Of a stretch of 12,203 bases of DNA, positions 5,472 through 12,203 are shown piece by piece. The translations under genes were made by a program, and so were the position numbers. Below the pieces are notes generated by a model. It ran no database searches. It saw only the letters and a list, made by a program, of their open reading frames with translations, and was not told the DNA's origin. Every line of letters begins with the position of its first letter. Position 1 is the stretch's first letter. This stretch comes from Acidobacteriota bacterium (GTDB lineage: Bacteria > Acidobacteriota > Aminicenantia > Aminicenantales > Aminicenantaceae), in assembly GCA_030609975.1 (NCBI GenBank), contig JAUWSR010000081.1:1-12203 (forward strand), given 5' to 3'.

Positions 5472-8222
5472 ATGCGTGAAAAGCTCTTGAAAAAGCTGGC
5501 AGCTTGGCATGCCGTTTACCCTTGGCGCATGCTGGCGATGGTCTTGGTGCTGACATTGGTATCTGCCTATTCAGCCGGACACCTATCTGTTACCATGCGC
5601 TGGTCCGATCTTCTGCCTACGGAGGATCCCAGAACGATCGAGTTCAACCGGATCATCGACGAATTTGTCTCAGCCACCAGCTTGGTGGTGGTCGTTCAGG
5701 GAGAGGAAAAACGCATCAAGGCTTTTGCCGATGATCTGGCGCCAAGGATCAGCGCTGCCTATGACTCCCGGCATGACATCCCGCTTTTTCGCCGCGTAGA
5801 TTACAAGCAGGAGGTTGAGTTTCTTAAAGATCATGGTCTGTTGCTGCTCAAGGAAGAGGACCTGAAGGATCTCAAAGCTATGTTCATGGACGCCAACCTG
5901 GTTGGCCTCTTGACCAATCTCAATGACTCCATGGAACAGGAGTATGTGGGGAAACAGGAATCGATCTCCACCCGGGAGAAAGAGGATCAGGCTGTCATGT
6001 TTTTGGACGGAGTGGAAAACCTGGTGACGTCCCTGCAGGCTGAAGTGCAAGGAGATGACCTCTCTGAAGAGGATATTCGGACTGTGGCTGATAAGCTTCT
6101 TTGGGGCGAGCCCTATTATCTCTCTTATGACAAGACCACCTTGATCCTGAATGCTATCCCCAATTTCACCATGATGGACCTGGAACTGGTGGTGCTGGGC
6201 ACGGATGCGGTTCAGGAGATCGTGGATGAGCTCATGTTGGAATATCCCGGTGTAACCGCCGGCCTGACAGGATTTATCGCCATCGGCCGGGATGAGATGT
6301 ATTATTCCGAGCAGAGCTTAGGATACACGACGGTTATTGCTTTGGTGGCTATCCTGGTTCTTTTAATTGCGTCTTTCCGTATGTGGGTGGCTCCTCTCCT
6401 GGCCCTCACCAATCTCTTGGTGGGGATTCTGTGGGCGGTGGGTGTGGTGGCCGTACTGGTCGGCCAGCTGAATATCATGACCCAGATGATGGCCGTGATT
6501 CTCCTGGGTTTAGGTATTGATTTTTCCATCCACCTGATATCTGGATTCAGCGAGTGGCGAGCGGCCGGGGATAGCATAGTTGAGGCCTTAGAGAAGGCCT
6601 TCCTCAAGAACGGAAAAGGAGTCATCACCGGCGCCTTTACCACAGCCTGTGCTTTTTTTACCCTCGTCATCAGCAGCTCGCGTGGGATGAAAGAGATGGG
6701 CTTGGTGACGGGTACCGGGCTTCTGGCCATTCTGCTGGCTACCTTTCTCTTTCTCCCCTGTCTTTTGGTCCTGCGGGAGCGACGTTTGGAACGAAAAATT
6801 GCCAAGAGGCCTTCCCCGGCAGCCCCTGTATCTAGAGACATCAGCTTCCGTTTTTTGGGAAATACCGCTGCCTGGTTAGGACGGCATTACGCCTTCACTT
6901 TTTTCACGGCCGGGCTGCTGACTGTTGTATTTGTGTGGTTGGGGATAGGGATCACCTTTGACCACAATTATCTCAACATCGAGCCTAAGGGCATAACTTC
7001 CGTGGTCCTGCAGGATGTGATCCTGGACAAGTTTGACCTGAGTATGGACTATGCCCTGGTATTGACCGACGATGTCGAACAGTCCCGGGAGATCGCCCGG
7101 CAGTACCGGGAGATCGGCTCGGTAGCCATGGTTGAGGATATCGCCATGTATCTCCCCTCTCCAGAACAGCAGCAGAAAAGAACACCTCATCTGCGAGCGA
7201 TTAGGGATGAACTTAGTTCCCAGAGCCTGCGCTCCCAAGTTTCTCCAGAAGAAGTGTCTCTGGTGAGAGCTGAGATCGAACGCCTGGAAATGAACGTTAT
7301 AGAGATGCAGGATATGGCATTCCTGGGTGGACAGGACAAAGTGGATAGCAAATGTCAGGACATCGTGGGAGATCCCGAGGCGGCGGATCCGGAGAATCTG
7401 ATCCGCTCTCTGTACCGTACCTTGGGAGAGAGAGAACACAGTCTTTTGGCTGGCTTTTCGCGTTTTCAGAGAGCCTTTGCCCCTTACTACCGGGATTCCG
7501 TTCTCAGGATGTGTGAGACACAAGCCGTCCGTCCCGAGGACCTGCCGCTGTCCATTCTTGATCGCTACAGCAATCAGAATCGGGATCAGTTTCTGGTCAT
7601 GGTCTTTCCTGCCGGTGGTATTTGGCAGGATGCAGAATTTTTGAAACGCTTTGTCAATGACTTGGAACGGGTGAGTGATAGGGCCACGGGCATGCCGTCG
7701 GTATTCCGAGCGCTCATCGAGGTCATCGGGAAAGATGGCCGCAGCGCCGTACTGCTCACCCTCGTTATTGTATTCTTTTTGCTGTGGCTGGATTTTCGCC
7801 GGCCTGGATATGCCCTCATGGCGATGCTGCCCCTGTGCGTGGGAGTGCTGTGGATGCTAGGACTGATGAAAATATCAGGGATGCAGTTGACAGTGATGAA
7901 TGTCATGGGACTTCCCATGATCGTTGGTATCGGCATCGATGATGGCGTGCATATCGTCCATCGCTATCTTGAGGAGGGCAAGGGCCAACTGCGTGCTATT
8001 TTTGCCAGCACCGGCAAGGCCATCTTTCTCACCTCGTTGACCACCATGCTGGCTTTTGGATCCTTGATATTTTCCATATGGAGAGGATTTGGACAGTTAG
8101 GCGGGGCGCTCTTCCTGGGTGTAGGCGCCTGCTTTTTCGCTACGGTGATCTTCCTCTCTGGCATCATCGGTTTTCTGGACAGAAAATCTGCCAAAAGCCC
8201 GCCAAATGAGGGACAATCCTGA
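5472..8222 (+). CDS. RND-superfamily (MMPL-type) exporter
   Basis: A 916-residue inner-membrane transporter of the RND superfamily, MMPL/COG1033 branch, which exports lipids and other hydrophobic molecules using the proton gradient. It has the usual duplicated plan: TM1 near 18-37, a periplasmic domain about 40-282, five TM segments between about 284 and 434, then TM7 near 472-493, a second periplasmic domain about 495-755 and five more TM segments to about 902. Conserved TM4 acid motifs are GLGIDFSIH (346-354, D350) and GIGIDDGVH (819-827, D823/D824), the likely proton-relay residues. The second periplasmic domain contains a charged helical, possibly coiled-coil stretch (about 570-615). It is the last gene of the tetR operon. 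Together with the LolA-like carrier and outer-membrane barrel it could move a lipid or toxic hydrophobic compound to or from the outer membrane. No membrane-fusion (HlyD/AcrA) protein is present, as is usual for MMPL-type systems. Confidence 0.92.
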   Translation: MREKLLKKLAAWHAVYPWRMLAMVLVLTLVSAYSAGHLSVTMRWSDLLPTEDPRTIEFNRIIDEFVSATSLVVVVQGEEKRIKAFADDLAPRISAAYDSRHDIPLFRRVDYKQEVEFLKDHGLLLLKEEDLKDLKAMFMDANLVGLLTNLNDSMEQEYVGKQESISTREKEDQAVMFLDGVENLVTSLQAEVQGDDLSEEDIRTVADKLLWGEPYYLSYDKTTLILNAIPNFTMMDLELVVLGTDAVQEIVDELMLEYPGVTAGLTGFIAIGRDEMYYSEQSLGYTTVIALVAILVLLIASFRMWVAPLLALTNLLVGILWAVGVVAVLVGQLNIMTQMMAVILLGLGIDFSIHLISGFSEWRAAGDSIVEALEKAFLKNGKGVITGAFTTACAFFTLVISSSRGMKEMGLVTGTGLLAILLATFLFLPCLLVLRERRLERKIAKRPSPAAPVSRDISFRFLGNTAAWLGRHYAFTFFTAGLLTVVFVWLGIGITFDHNYLNIEPKGITSVVLQDVILDKFDLSMDYALVLTDDVEQSREIARQYREIGSVAMVEDIAMYLPSPEQQQKRTPHLRAIRDELSSQSLRSQVSPEEVSLVRAEIERLEMNVIEMQDMAFLGGQDKVDSKCQDIVGDPEAADPENLIRSLYRTLGEREHSLLAGFSRFQRAFAPYYRDSVLRMCETQAVRPEDLPLSILDRYSNQNRDQFLVMVFPAGGIWQDAEFLKRFVNDLERVSDRATGMPSVFRALIEVIGKDGRSAVLLTLVIVFFLLWLDFRRPGYALMAMLPLCVGVLWMLGLMKISGMQLTVMNVMGLPMIVGIGIDDGVHIVHRYLEEGKGQLRAIFASTGKAIFLTSLTTMLAFGSLIFSIWRGFGQLGGALFLGVGACFFATVIFLSGIIGFLDRKSAKSPPNEGQS

Positions 8223-8313
8223 GATTGATATCTCCTTATTTATAAACCTTTAGGATGTGAAATGCGTTTAATCCCGTAGAGGCCTTCAAGACACAGTCTT
8301 AGGATAAAGAGAA

Positions 8314-10734
8314 ATGTTCAAAAATTATGTAAAACTAGCTCTTCGAAATCTGAAAAGGTATAAGGGCTATTCCTTTATCAATCTGACCGGCCTGGCCATT
8401 GGTATCGCTTGCTGCATTCTGATCCTGTTGTATGTGCAGGATGAATTCAGCTATGACCGTTACGTTGACGACTATGATCGGATCTACCGCATGGTGCTGG
8501 ACCTGTCGACTCCGGATGGAGAAGATATCAGCTTAGCCCGCACTCCTCCTCCTTGGGCCCCGGCCTTGGCCCAGGATTATCCTGCAGTGAGGAACTATGT
8601 GCGGCTCAAAACACCCATGGTCTCCTGGCTTGTGAGCAACGAAGAGAGGGACAAAAAATTTCATGAAAAGGGCTTTTATTTTGCGGATGAGACCGTGTTT
8701 GAGTTCTTTGATTTCAAGCTCATCCAGGGGGATCCCCGAACTGCGCTTCAGGATCCACTCACTCTGGTTTTGACCGAATCCACGGCCCAGCGGTATTTTG
8801 GAGGAGATGATCCCGTCGGCAAGATCCTGCGTTTGGATAATGCCTATGACCTGGAGGTCACAGGGGTGATGCAGGATGTGCCCCCGAATTCTCACTTTGA
8901 TTTTGACATTTTGGCTTCGATTCATACCTTGAGCTCCATTCCCATATACGGCGACACCAACTATCTCACTTGGCGAAGCGCCCTGTTTCCCGACCTGTAC
9001 ACCTACATAAAATTGAGGGAGGGCTACGCTATCGCAGATCTTGAAGAGCAAATGCCGGAGTTTCTCGATCGCTATCTGGCTGAGATCCTGAACCAGGCTA
9101 ATATCTCGGTACGGCCCCATTTTCAGGCCTTGACCTCCATCCATCTGCACTCCAACCTCGAGGCCGAGATCCGTGCGAACAGCGATATCAGCTATGTCTA
9201 TATATTCTCGGCTATTGCTCTATTTGTCCTGGTGATCGCCTGTATCAATTTTATGAATTTAGCCACAGCTCGTTCCTCTAATCGGGCTCAAGAGGTCGGA
9301 ATGCGCAAGGTGGTGGGGGCGGAACGAAAACAGCTCATATCGCAGTTTATCGGTGAATCCATTGTCTGGGCTTTTCTGTCGCTCCTTTTGGCTGTCGTGT
9401 TGGTATCGGTCACCTTACCTTTTTTCAATGCTGTTTCTGGGAAAGACCTGGCGGTTGGAATGATGACCTGGGATTTTGCTCTGGGTATCCTGGGATTGAC
9501 CATGCTCGTGGGCATCCTGGCCGGAAGCTATCCGGCTGTGTTTCTCTCATCTTTCCAGCCTGTAGCCGTCTTCCGGGGGGCTTTAAAAGTCGGCCGCTCC
9601 AATTCCCGCCTACGGAAATTCCTGGTGGTGTTCCAGTTTACGCTTTCTTTGATCTTTATCATCGGAACCGCCATCGTTTACAATCAACTGCGTTATGTCC
9701 AAAACAAAGGCCTTGGCTTCGCAAAGGAACAGGTGGTGGTTCTACCCATGGGGGATCCCCGTGCCCGGCAGATCTATATGACCTTCAAGGATCGGGTGAT
9801 GCAGGAACCGGAGGTTTTAGCTTTGTCCGGCACCAGCAGTGTGCCGGGAGGATTGATCGGTGTGAATCTGCTCCTTCCGGAGGGAGCTACCCGGGGAAAC
9901 GAGATCACTTTGGGTTCTTTCCTGGTCGATCATGATTTTGTCGATGCGCTGGGTTTGGAGCTGGTGGCGGGTAGAGCATTTTCTCGGGAGTTTTCCACCG
10001 ATACCATGCAGGCCTTTATCCTCAATGAGACTGCGATCCGGCGGCTGGGTTGGGAGGGGGAGGCGGTCAATAAGCGTTTATCTATGGGAAATTTCAAGCG
10101 GGGGCAAGTCATCGGCGTGGTTAAAGATTTCCACGCCAAATCGTTGCACCAGCGGATCGAGCCTTTGGTCATCCATATCGCTCCCGATCCGGATGCTTTC
10201 CTCCAGTTAGCGGTTCGGATATCCACGCAGAACATCGATCGTGAAATTGCTTCTCTGCAAACAGCCTGGGAAGAGATCTATCCCCATGATCCCTTTGTCT
10301 ATTCCTTTCTGGATGAGGACTTTGGACGCCTCTATCATTCCGACCGGCAGCGCGGTCAGATCTTTTTGACGTTTTCGGTATTGGCCGTGGCGATCGCGTG
10401 TTTGGGACTCTTGGGCTTGGCCTCGTTTACAGCCGAACAGAAGACCAAAGAGATCGGGATCCGCAAGGTTTTGGGGGCGTCGATCCCCGGGATCATCCGG
10501 CTTCTCTCAATGGAATTTGTCAAGCTGGTTCTGTTGGCCAATCTGATCGCTTGGCCCCTGGCCTACCTGGTTATGAACAACTGGCTGCAAAATTTTGCTT
10601 ACCGGGAAAATATTCCCTTGCTAATATTTCCTCTGGCAGGGGTTCTTTCTATCTTGATTGCTTTGGTTACTGTCAGTTTCCAAGCCACTAAAGCAGCCCT
10701 GACCGACCCGGTCGACTCTATTCGCACCGAATAG
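8314..10734 (+). CDS. ABC transporter permease, FtsX/MacB type
   Basis: An 806-residue permease of the type VII (mechanotransmission) ABC family. An N-terminal cytoplasmic stretch (LALRNLKRYKGYSFINLTG) leads into TM1 (about 21-41). A MacB-like periplasmic domain spans about 42-290. An FtsX segment of three TMs follows (about 293-315, 347-370, 388-412), then TM5 near 435-456, a second periplasmic domain about 460-680 and a second FtsX segment (about 683-705, 735-755, 768-790). Two matching cytoplasmic motifs, EVGMRKVVGA (327-336) and EIGIRKVLGA (713-722), mark the internal duplication and probably contact the ATPase. Such long permeases usually export peptides or lipoproteins, or work on the cell envelope. 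No ATPase gene lies beside it, so the partner must be encoded outside the window. A weak AGGA (8301-8304) precedes the ATG by 9 bases. It lies 91 bases after the exporter gene on the same strand and could be read through from it. Confidence 0.92.
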   Translation: MFKNYVKLALRNLKRYKGYSFINLTGLAIGIACCILILLYVQDEFSYDRYVDDYDRIYRMVLDLSTPDGEDISLARTPPPWAPALAQDYPAVRNYVRLKTPMVSWLVSNEERDKKFHEKGFYFADETVFEFFDFKLIQGDPRTALQDPLTLVLTESTAQRYFGGDDPVGKILRLDNAYDLEVTGVMQDVPPNSHFDFDILASIHTLSSIPIYGDTNYLTWRSALFPDLYTYIKLREGYAIADLEEQMPEFLDRYLAEILNQANISVRPHFQALTSIHLHSNLEAEIRANSDISYVYIFSAIALFVLVIACINFMNLATARSSNRAQEVGMRKVVGAERKQLISQFIGESIVWAFLSLLLAVVLVSVTLPFFNAVSGKDLAVGMMTWDFALGILGLTMLVGILAGSYPAVFLSSFQPVAVFRGALKVGRSNSRLRKFLVVFQFTLSLIFIIGTAIVYNQLRYVQNKGLGFAKEQVVVLPMGDPRARQIYMTFKDRVMQEPEVLALSGTSSVPGGLIGVNLLLPEGATRGNEITLGSFLVDHDFVDALGLELVAGRAFSREFSTDTMQAFILNETAIRRLGWEGEAVNKRLSMGNFKRGQVIGVVKDFHAKSLHQRIEPLVIHIAPDPDAFLQLAVRISTQNIDREIASLQTAWEEIYPHDPFVYSFLDEDFGRLYHSDRQRGQIFLTFSVLAVAIACLGLLGLASFTAEQKTKEIGIRKVLGASIPGIIRLLSMEFVKLVLLANLIAWPLAYLVMNNWLQNFAYRENIPLLIFPLAGVLSILIALVTVSFQATKAALTDPVDSIRTE

Positions 10735-10763
10735 AGCATAAATTCGTTCCCGAAGTCATATAT

Positions 10764-10784
10764 GTTGCAAATTTTGCGACTTTT
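10764..10784. terminator. Possible weak terminator between converging genes
   Basis: GTTGC and GCGAC (one G-T pair) flank AAATTTT, followed on the plus strand by TTTTA. It sits in the 103-base gap between the permease stop and the TerC stop, where a terminator is expected. The stem is only 5 pairs, so this is tentative. Confidence 0.3.
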
Positions 10785-10837
10785 ACGGAGACAGCTTTGG
10801 AGGGTGATTACAATTCTTTTGGTCTATTGTCGTCGCA

Positions 10838-11578
10838 TTATTCCTCAAGGGTTTTGTGCAGTTTGATCGGTTTTTTTGCCCGCTTCCGAACCTTCAGGTT
10901 TAAGATCTCGACACCCAATGAAAAAGCCATGGCAAAATAGATATACCCTTTGGGGATGTGGAGAGCGAGCCCTTCACCCATAAGTGAGAATCCCACCAAG
11001 AGCAGGAAACTCAAAGCCAGCATCTTGATGGTGGGGTGAGTATCGACAAAATCGCCGATGAACCGAGCCGACACCATCATGATGATAACTGCGATTACGA
11101 TGGCCAGGATCATAACCGGGATGTGGTCGGCCAAGCCCACTGCGGTGATGACCGAATCCAGAGAGAAGATGATATCCAGGATCGCGATCTGGACCAGGAC
11201 TGCAAAAAAACTCTGGCTGACTTTGGCTTTGGACGAATGGGCTGTCCCCTCCAAGCTTTGGTGGATCTCCTGTGTGCTTTTGGCCAGGAGAAACAATCCC
11301 CCGGCGAGCAGGATAAGATCACGCCCGGAGAACGCATGTTTCAAGATGGTGAAAACAGGGGCCGTTAAAGTCATGATCCAGGTCAGAGTCAGCAGCAGCA
11401 GGATGCGCGTGACCATAGCCATAGCCAATCCGAGGGTTCGGGCTTTGTTTCTGACTTCTGCCGGCAGACGCCCCACCAGGACCGAAATAAAAACGATGTT
11501 GTCGATACCGAGTACGATCTCCAGGGCCGTCAGGGTGGCTAGGGCGACCCAGGCTTGAGGTTGAGTTATCCATTCCAT
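10838..11578 (-). CDS. TerC-family integral membrane protein (YgdQ-like)
   Basis: A 246-residue polytopic membrane protein of the TerC family, very like E. coli YgdQ (UPF0053 group) over its whole length. About seven membrane helices are visible. The two family motifs are present: LEIVLGIDNIVF (19-30; E20, D26, N27) and LDIIFSLDSVITAVG (134-148; D135, D141). Another conserved block is IGDFVDTHPTIKMLALSFLLLVGF (174 onward). These acidic residues in the membrane are thought to bind or move metal ions; relatives act in manganese efflux or in metal homeostasis linked to protein export. The ATG at 11578 is chosen because family homology starts at MEWI and an AAAGGAAAA site lies about 10 bases upstream. 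The longer reading back to 11671 adds 31 residues with no membrane or family character. It faces the ABC permease tail to tail. No promoter was found with confidence. Confidence 0.93.
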   Translation of the reverse strand: MEWITQPQAWVALATLTALEIVLGIDNIVFISVLVGRLPAEVRNKARTLGLAMAMVTRILLLLTLTWIMTLTAPVFTILKHAFSGRDLILLAGGLFLLAKSTQEIHQSLEGTAHSSKAKVSQSFFAVLVQIAILDIIFSLDSVITAVGLADHIPVMILAIVIAVIIMMVSARFIGDFVDTHPTIKMLALSFLLLVGFSLMGEGLALHIPKGYIYFAMAFSLGVEILNLKVRKRAKKPIKLHKTLEE

Positions 11579-11698
11579 GACATATTTTCCTTTAATGCGT
11601 AAAAGTGTAAAAAGGACTTGATCAGCACAGCATCTGTTTAACATCTTGCTACAACTTTTTAAAGTGCACAAGTAAATGTTTTAAACATATTGAAAATA

Positions 11699-11727
11699 TT
11701 GACATTCTTATATTCGAATACTATAAT
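11699..11727 (+). promoter_or_regulatory. Perfect-consensus sigma70 promoter with palindromic spacer
   Basis: TTGACA (11699-11704), a 17-base spacer and TATAAT (11722-11727) match the sigma70 consensus at all 12 positions, inside an AT-rich stretch. The spacer holds the perfect 10-base palindrome TATTCGAATA (11711-11720), a possible repressor site. Transcription would start near 11734 and run through the small broken ORF toward fusA. Confidence 0.8.
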
Positions 11728-11751
11728 TACGATAATAATTCTAGGATATTT

Positions 11752-11919
11752 ATGAGTGAACCCCACGAAAGGAGACATGAAAATGGGCAATAAACGGGTT
11801 CCACGGTTGCTGACGCTCATGCTGGAGCCTATCCTTTAGAGATCGTGATCCACCGCAGCGATACTGTGTATTGGGTGCGTCTTTTGGACGCCATCAAGCG
11901 GGCCTTTAAGATGGAATAA
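11752..11919 (+). pseudogene. Unrecognised small ORF, interrupted by stop or frameshift
   Basis: I do not recognise this sequence. One frame starts at the ATG at 11752 (MSEPHERRHENGQ), meets TAA at 11791-11793, then stays open to TAA at 11917-11919 (41 further codons), ending EIVIHRSDTVYWVRLLDAIK and RAFKME. In a second frame, an AAAGGAG at 11768-11774 is ideally placed (8 bases) before an ATG at 11783. That frame gives only MGNKRVPRLLTLMLEPIL before TAG at 11837-11839. Either the first frame is a short gene broken by one nonsense codon, or the second is a gene frameshifted into the first, or the 18-residue peptide is itself a small product. It lies about 50 bases downstream of a perfect promoter. 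It has no visible signal peptide or known motif. It ends 16 bases before the fusA promoter. Confidence 0.35.
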
Positions 11920-11935
11920 ACACGCCCCACGTAGC

Positions 11936-11964
11936 TTGAAATATCTGAACATTTAACGTATACT
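11936..11964 (+). promoter_or_regulatory. Sigma70-type promoter of fusA
   Basis: TTGAAA (11936-11941) and TATACT (11959-11964) are separated by 17 bases; each box has one mismatch to consensus. Transcription would begin near 11971, giving a leader of about 60 bases before the fusA ATG. Confidence 0.7.
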
Positions 11965-11969
11965 CCTGC

Positions 11970-11988
11970 GGTCTGGGGATGGGAGACC
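11970..11988 (+). promoter_or_regulatory. Hairpin at the 5' end of the fusA leader
   Basis: GGTCT and AGACC can pair around the G-rich 9-base loop GGGGATGGG. It falls at the very start of the predicted fusA transcript, where a stem could stabilise the messenger or affect initiation. The stem is short, so its effect is uncertain. Confidence 0.35.
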
Positions 11989-12031
11989 TGGTCAGCTAAA
12001 CGATGAACAATACAATAGAGGTCAAGTGGTG

Positions 12032-12203
12032 ATGACGACTGAGATAACTTTAATGCGCAACATCGGGATCAGTGCGCACATAGATTCCGGCAAGACAACC
12101 CTGACGGAGCGGATCCTCTTCTATGCCAAGAAGATCCGCAAGATGCACGAAGTGCGTGGGAGAGATGGTGTCGGGGCGACCATGGATTCCATGGAACTGG
12201 AAA
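12032..12203 (+). CDS. fusA: Elongation factor G, spdEFG1/mitochondrial-EFG1 type (5' part only)
   Basis: The first 57 codons of elongation factor G, the GTPase that moves tRNAs and mRNA on the ribosome; the rest lies beyond the right edge. After MTTEITLM comes RNIGISAHIDSGKTTLTERI, containing the G1/P-loop AHIDSGKT (residues 15-22), which binds the GTP phosphates. The following switch region contains KMHEVRGRDGVGATMDSMEL (from residue 37). Canonical EF-G has an IGEVHDG-type sequence and MDWMEQE there instead. The HEV-x-G-x-DGVGA...MDSMELE pattern belongs to the mitochondrial EFG1/spdEFG1 subfamily. The start is ATG at 12032, with GAGG at 12018-12021 about 10 bases before it; two GTG codons lie in frame just upstream (12026, 12029) and could also be used. 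It has its own promoter at 11936-11964. Confidence 0.93.
   Translation, partial: MTTEITLMRNIGISAHIDSGKTTLTERILFYAKKIRKMHEVRGRDGVGATMDSMELE

Noticed and set aside
6876..7523. 215-residue minus-strand ORF
   Set aside because: Antisense shadow inside the second periplasmic domain of the RND exporter.
8221..8234. Hairpin GAGAT-TGAT-ATCTC after the RND exporter gene
   Set aside because: The stem is only 5 AT-rich pairs and the following CTTATTTAT is a poor T-run; not enough to call a terminator.
8288..8300. Hairpin AAGAC-ACA-GTCTT just before the permease ribosome site
   Set aside because: Short stem with a 3-base loop, likely chance; no support for a regulatory role.
11579..11671. N-terminal extension of TerC by 31 residues
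   Set aside because: The extension is not hydrophobic and lacks family similarity; the ATG at 11578 has a ribosome site and matches the family start.
11752..11919. HemP-like hemin-uptake small protein
   Set aside because: A loose I-x-H...Y-x-x-R pattern was considered, but the spacing and the K-L-I-L-T-K ending of that family are missing.
1..12203. CRISPR arrays, tRNA/rRNA genes, insertion sequences, long direct repeats
   Set aside because: None was seen when reading both strands; only short inverted repeats listed above stood out.

Overview
The window reads as a chromosomal segment of a Gram-negative bacterium. It has outer-membrane beta-barrel and LolA-like proteins, an RND/MMPL exporter and Tat-type leaders. 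Promoters fit the sigma70 consensus closely (TTGACA/TATAAT boxes with 17-base spacers) and most starts have AGGAG-type ribosome binding sites. Both features argue against Bacteroidota proper, although the 806-residue FtsX/MacB-type permease and the Tat-exported sugar enzymes resemble proteins common in Bacteroidota-related and other uncultured lineages. The partial EF-G at the right end carries the HEV-x-G-x-DGVGA signature of the mitochondrial EFG1/spdEFG1 subfamily, known from spirochetes, planctomycetes and some deltaproteobacteria. No phylum can be fixed from this alone.

Left block (1-2326, minus strand): two genes behind a strong promoter at 2298-2326. The first encodes a Tat-exported TIM-barrel isomerase/epimerase related to hydroxypyruvate isomerase. 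The second, 43 bases downstream, encodes a Tat-exported Gfo/Idh/MocA oxidoreductase that runs off the left edge. They look like a sugar or sugar-acid catabolic pair.

Central block (2327-8222, plus strand): first comes an eroded aldo/keto reductase pseudogene (2413-2732) whose remains lie in three reading frames. It is followed by a compact operon: a TetR regulator, a LolA-like periplasmic protein, a DUF1302-like outer-membrane beta-barrel and a 916-residue RND/MMPL exporter. The first junction is separated by 1 base, the second overlaps by 4 bases and the third has a 25-base gap. A near-consensus promoter (2799-2827) and an 18-base palindrome (2834-2851) precede tetR, the layout expected for TetR autorepression. 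Together the genes look like a regulated envelope export or lipid-trafficking module spanning inner membrane, periplasm and outer membrane. This is the most system-like part of the window.

Right block: an FtsX/MacB-type ABC permease (8314-10734) with no ATPase beside it converges on a minus-strand TerC/YgdQ-family membrane protein (10838-11578). Between TerC and the right edge lie an AT-rich stretch with a textbook sigma70 promoter (11699-11727), a broken or very small ORF (11752-11919), a second good promoter (11936-11964) with a leader hairpin, and the start of fusA (EF-G), cut by the right edge. I see no tRNA, rRNA, CRISPR array, insertion sequence or long repeat.
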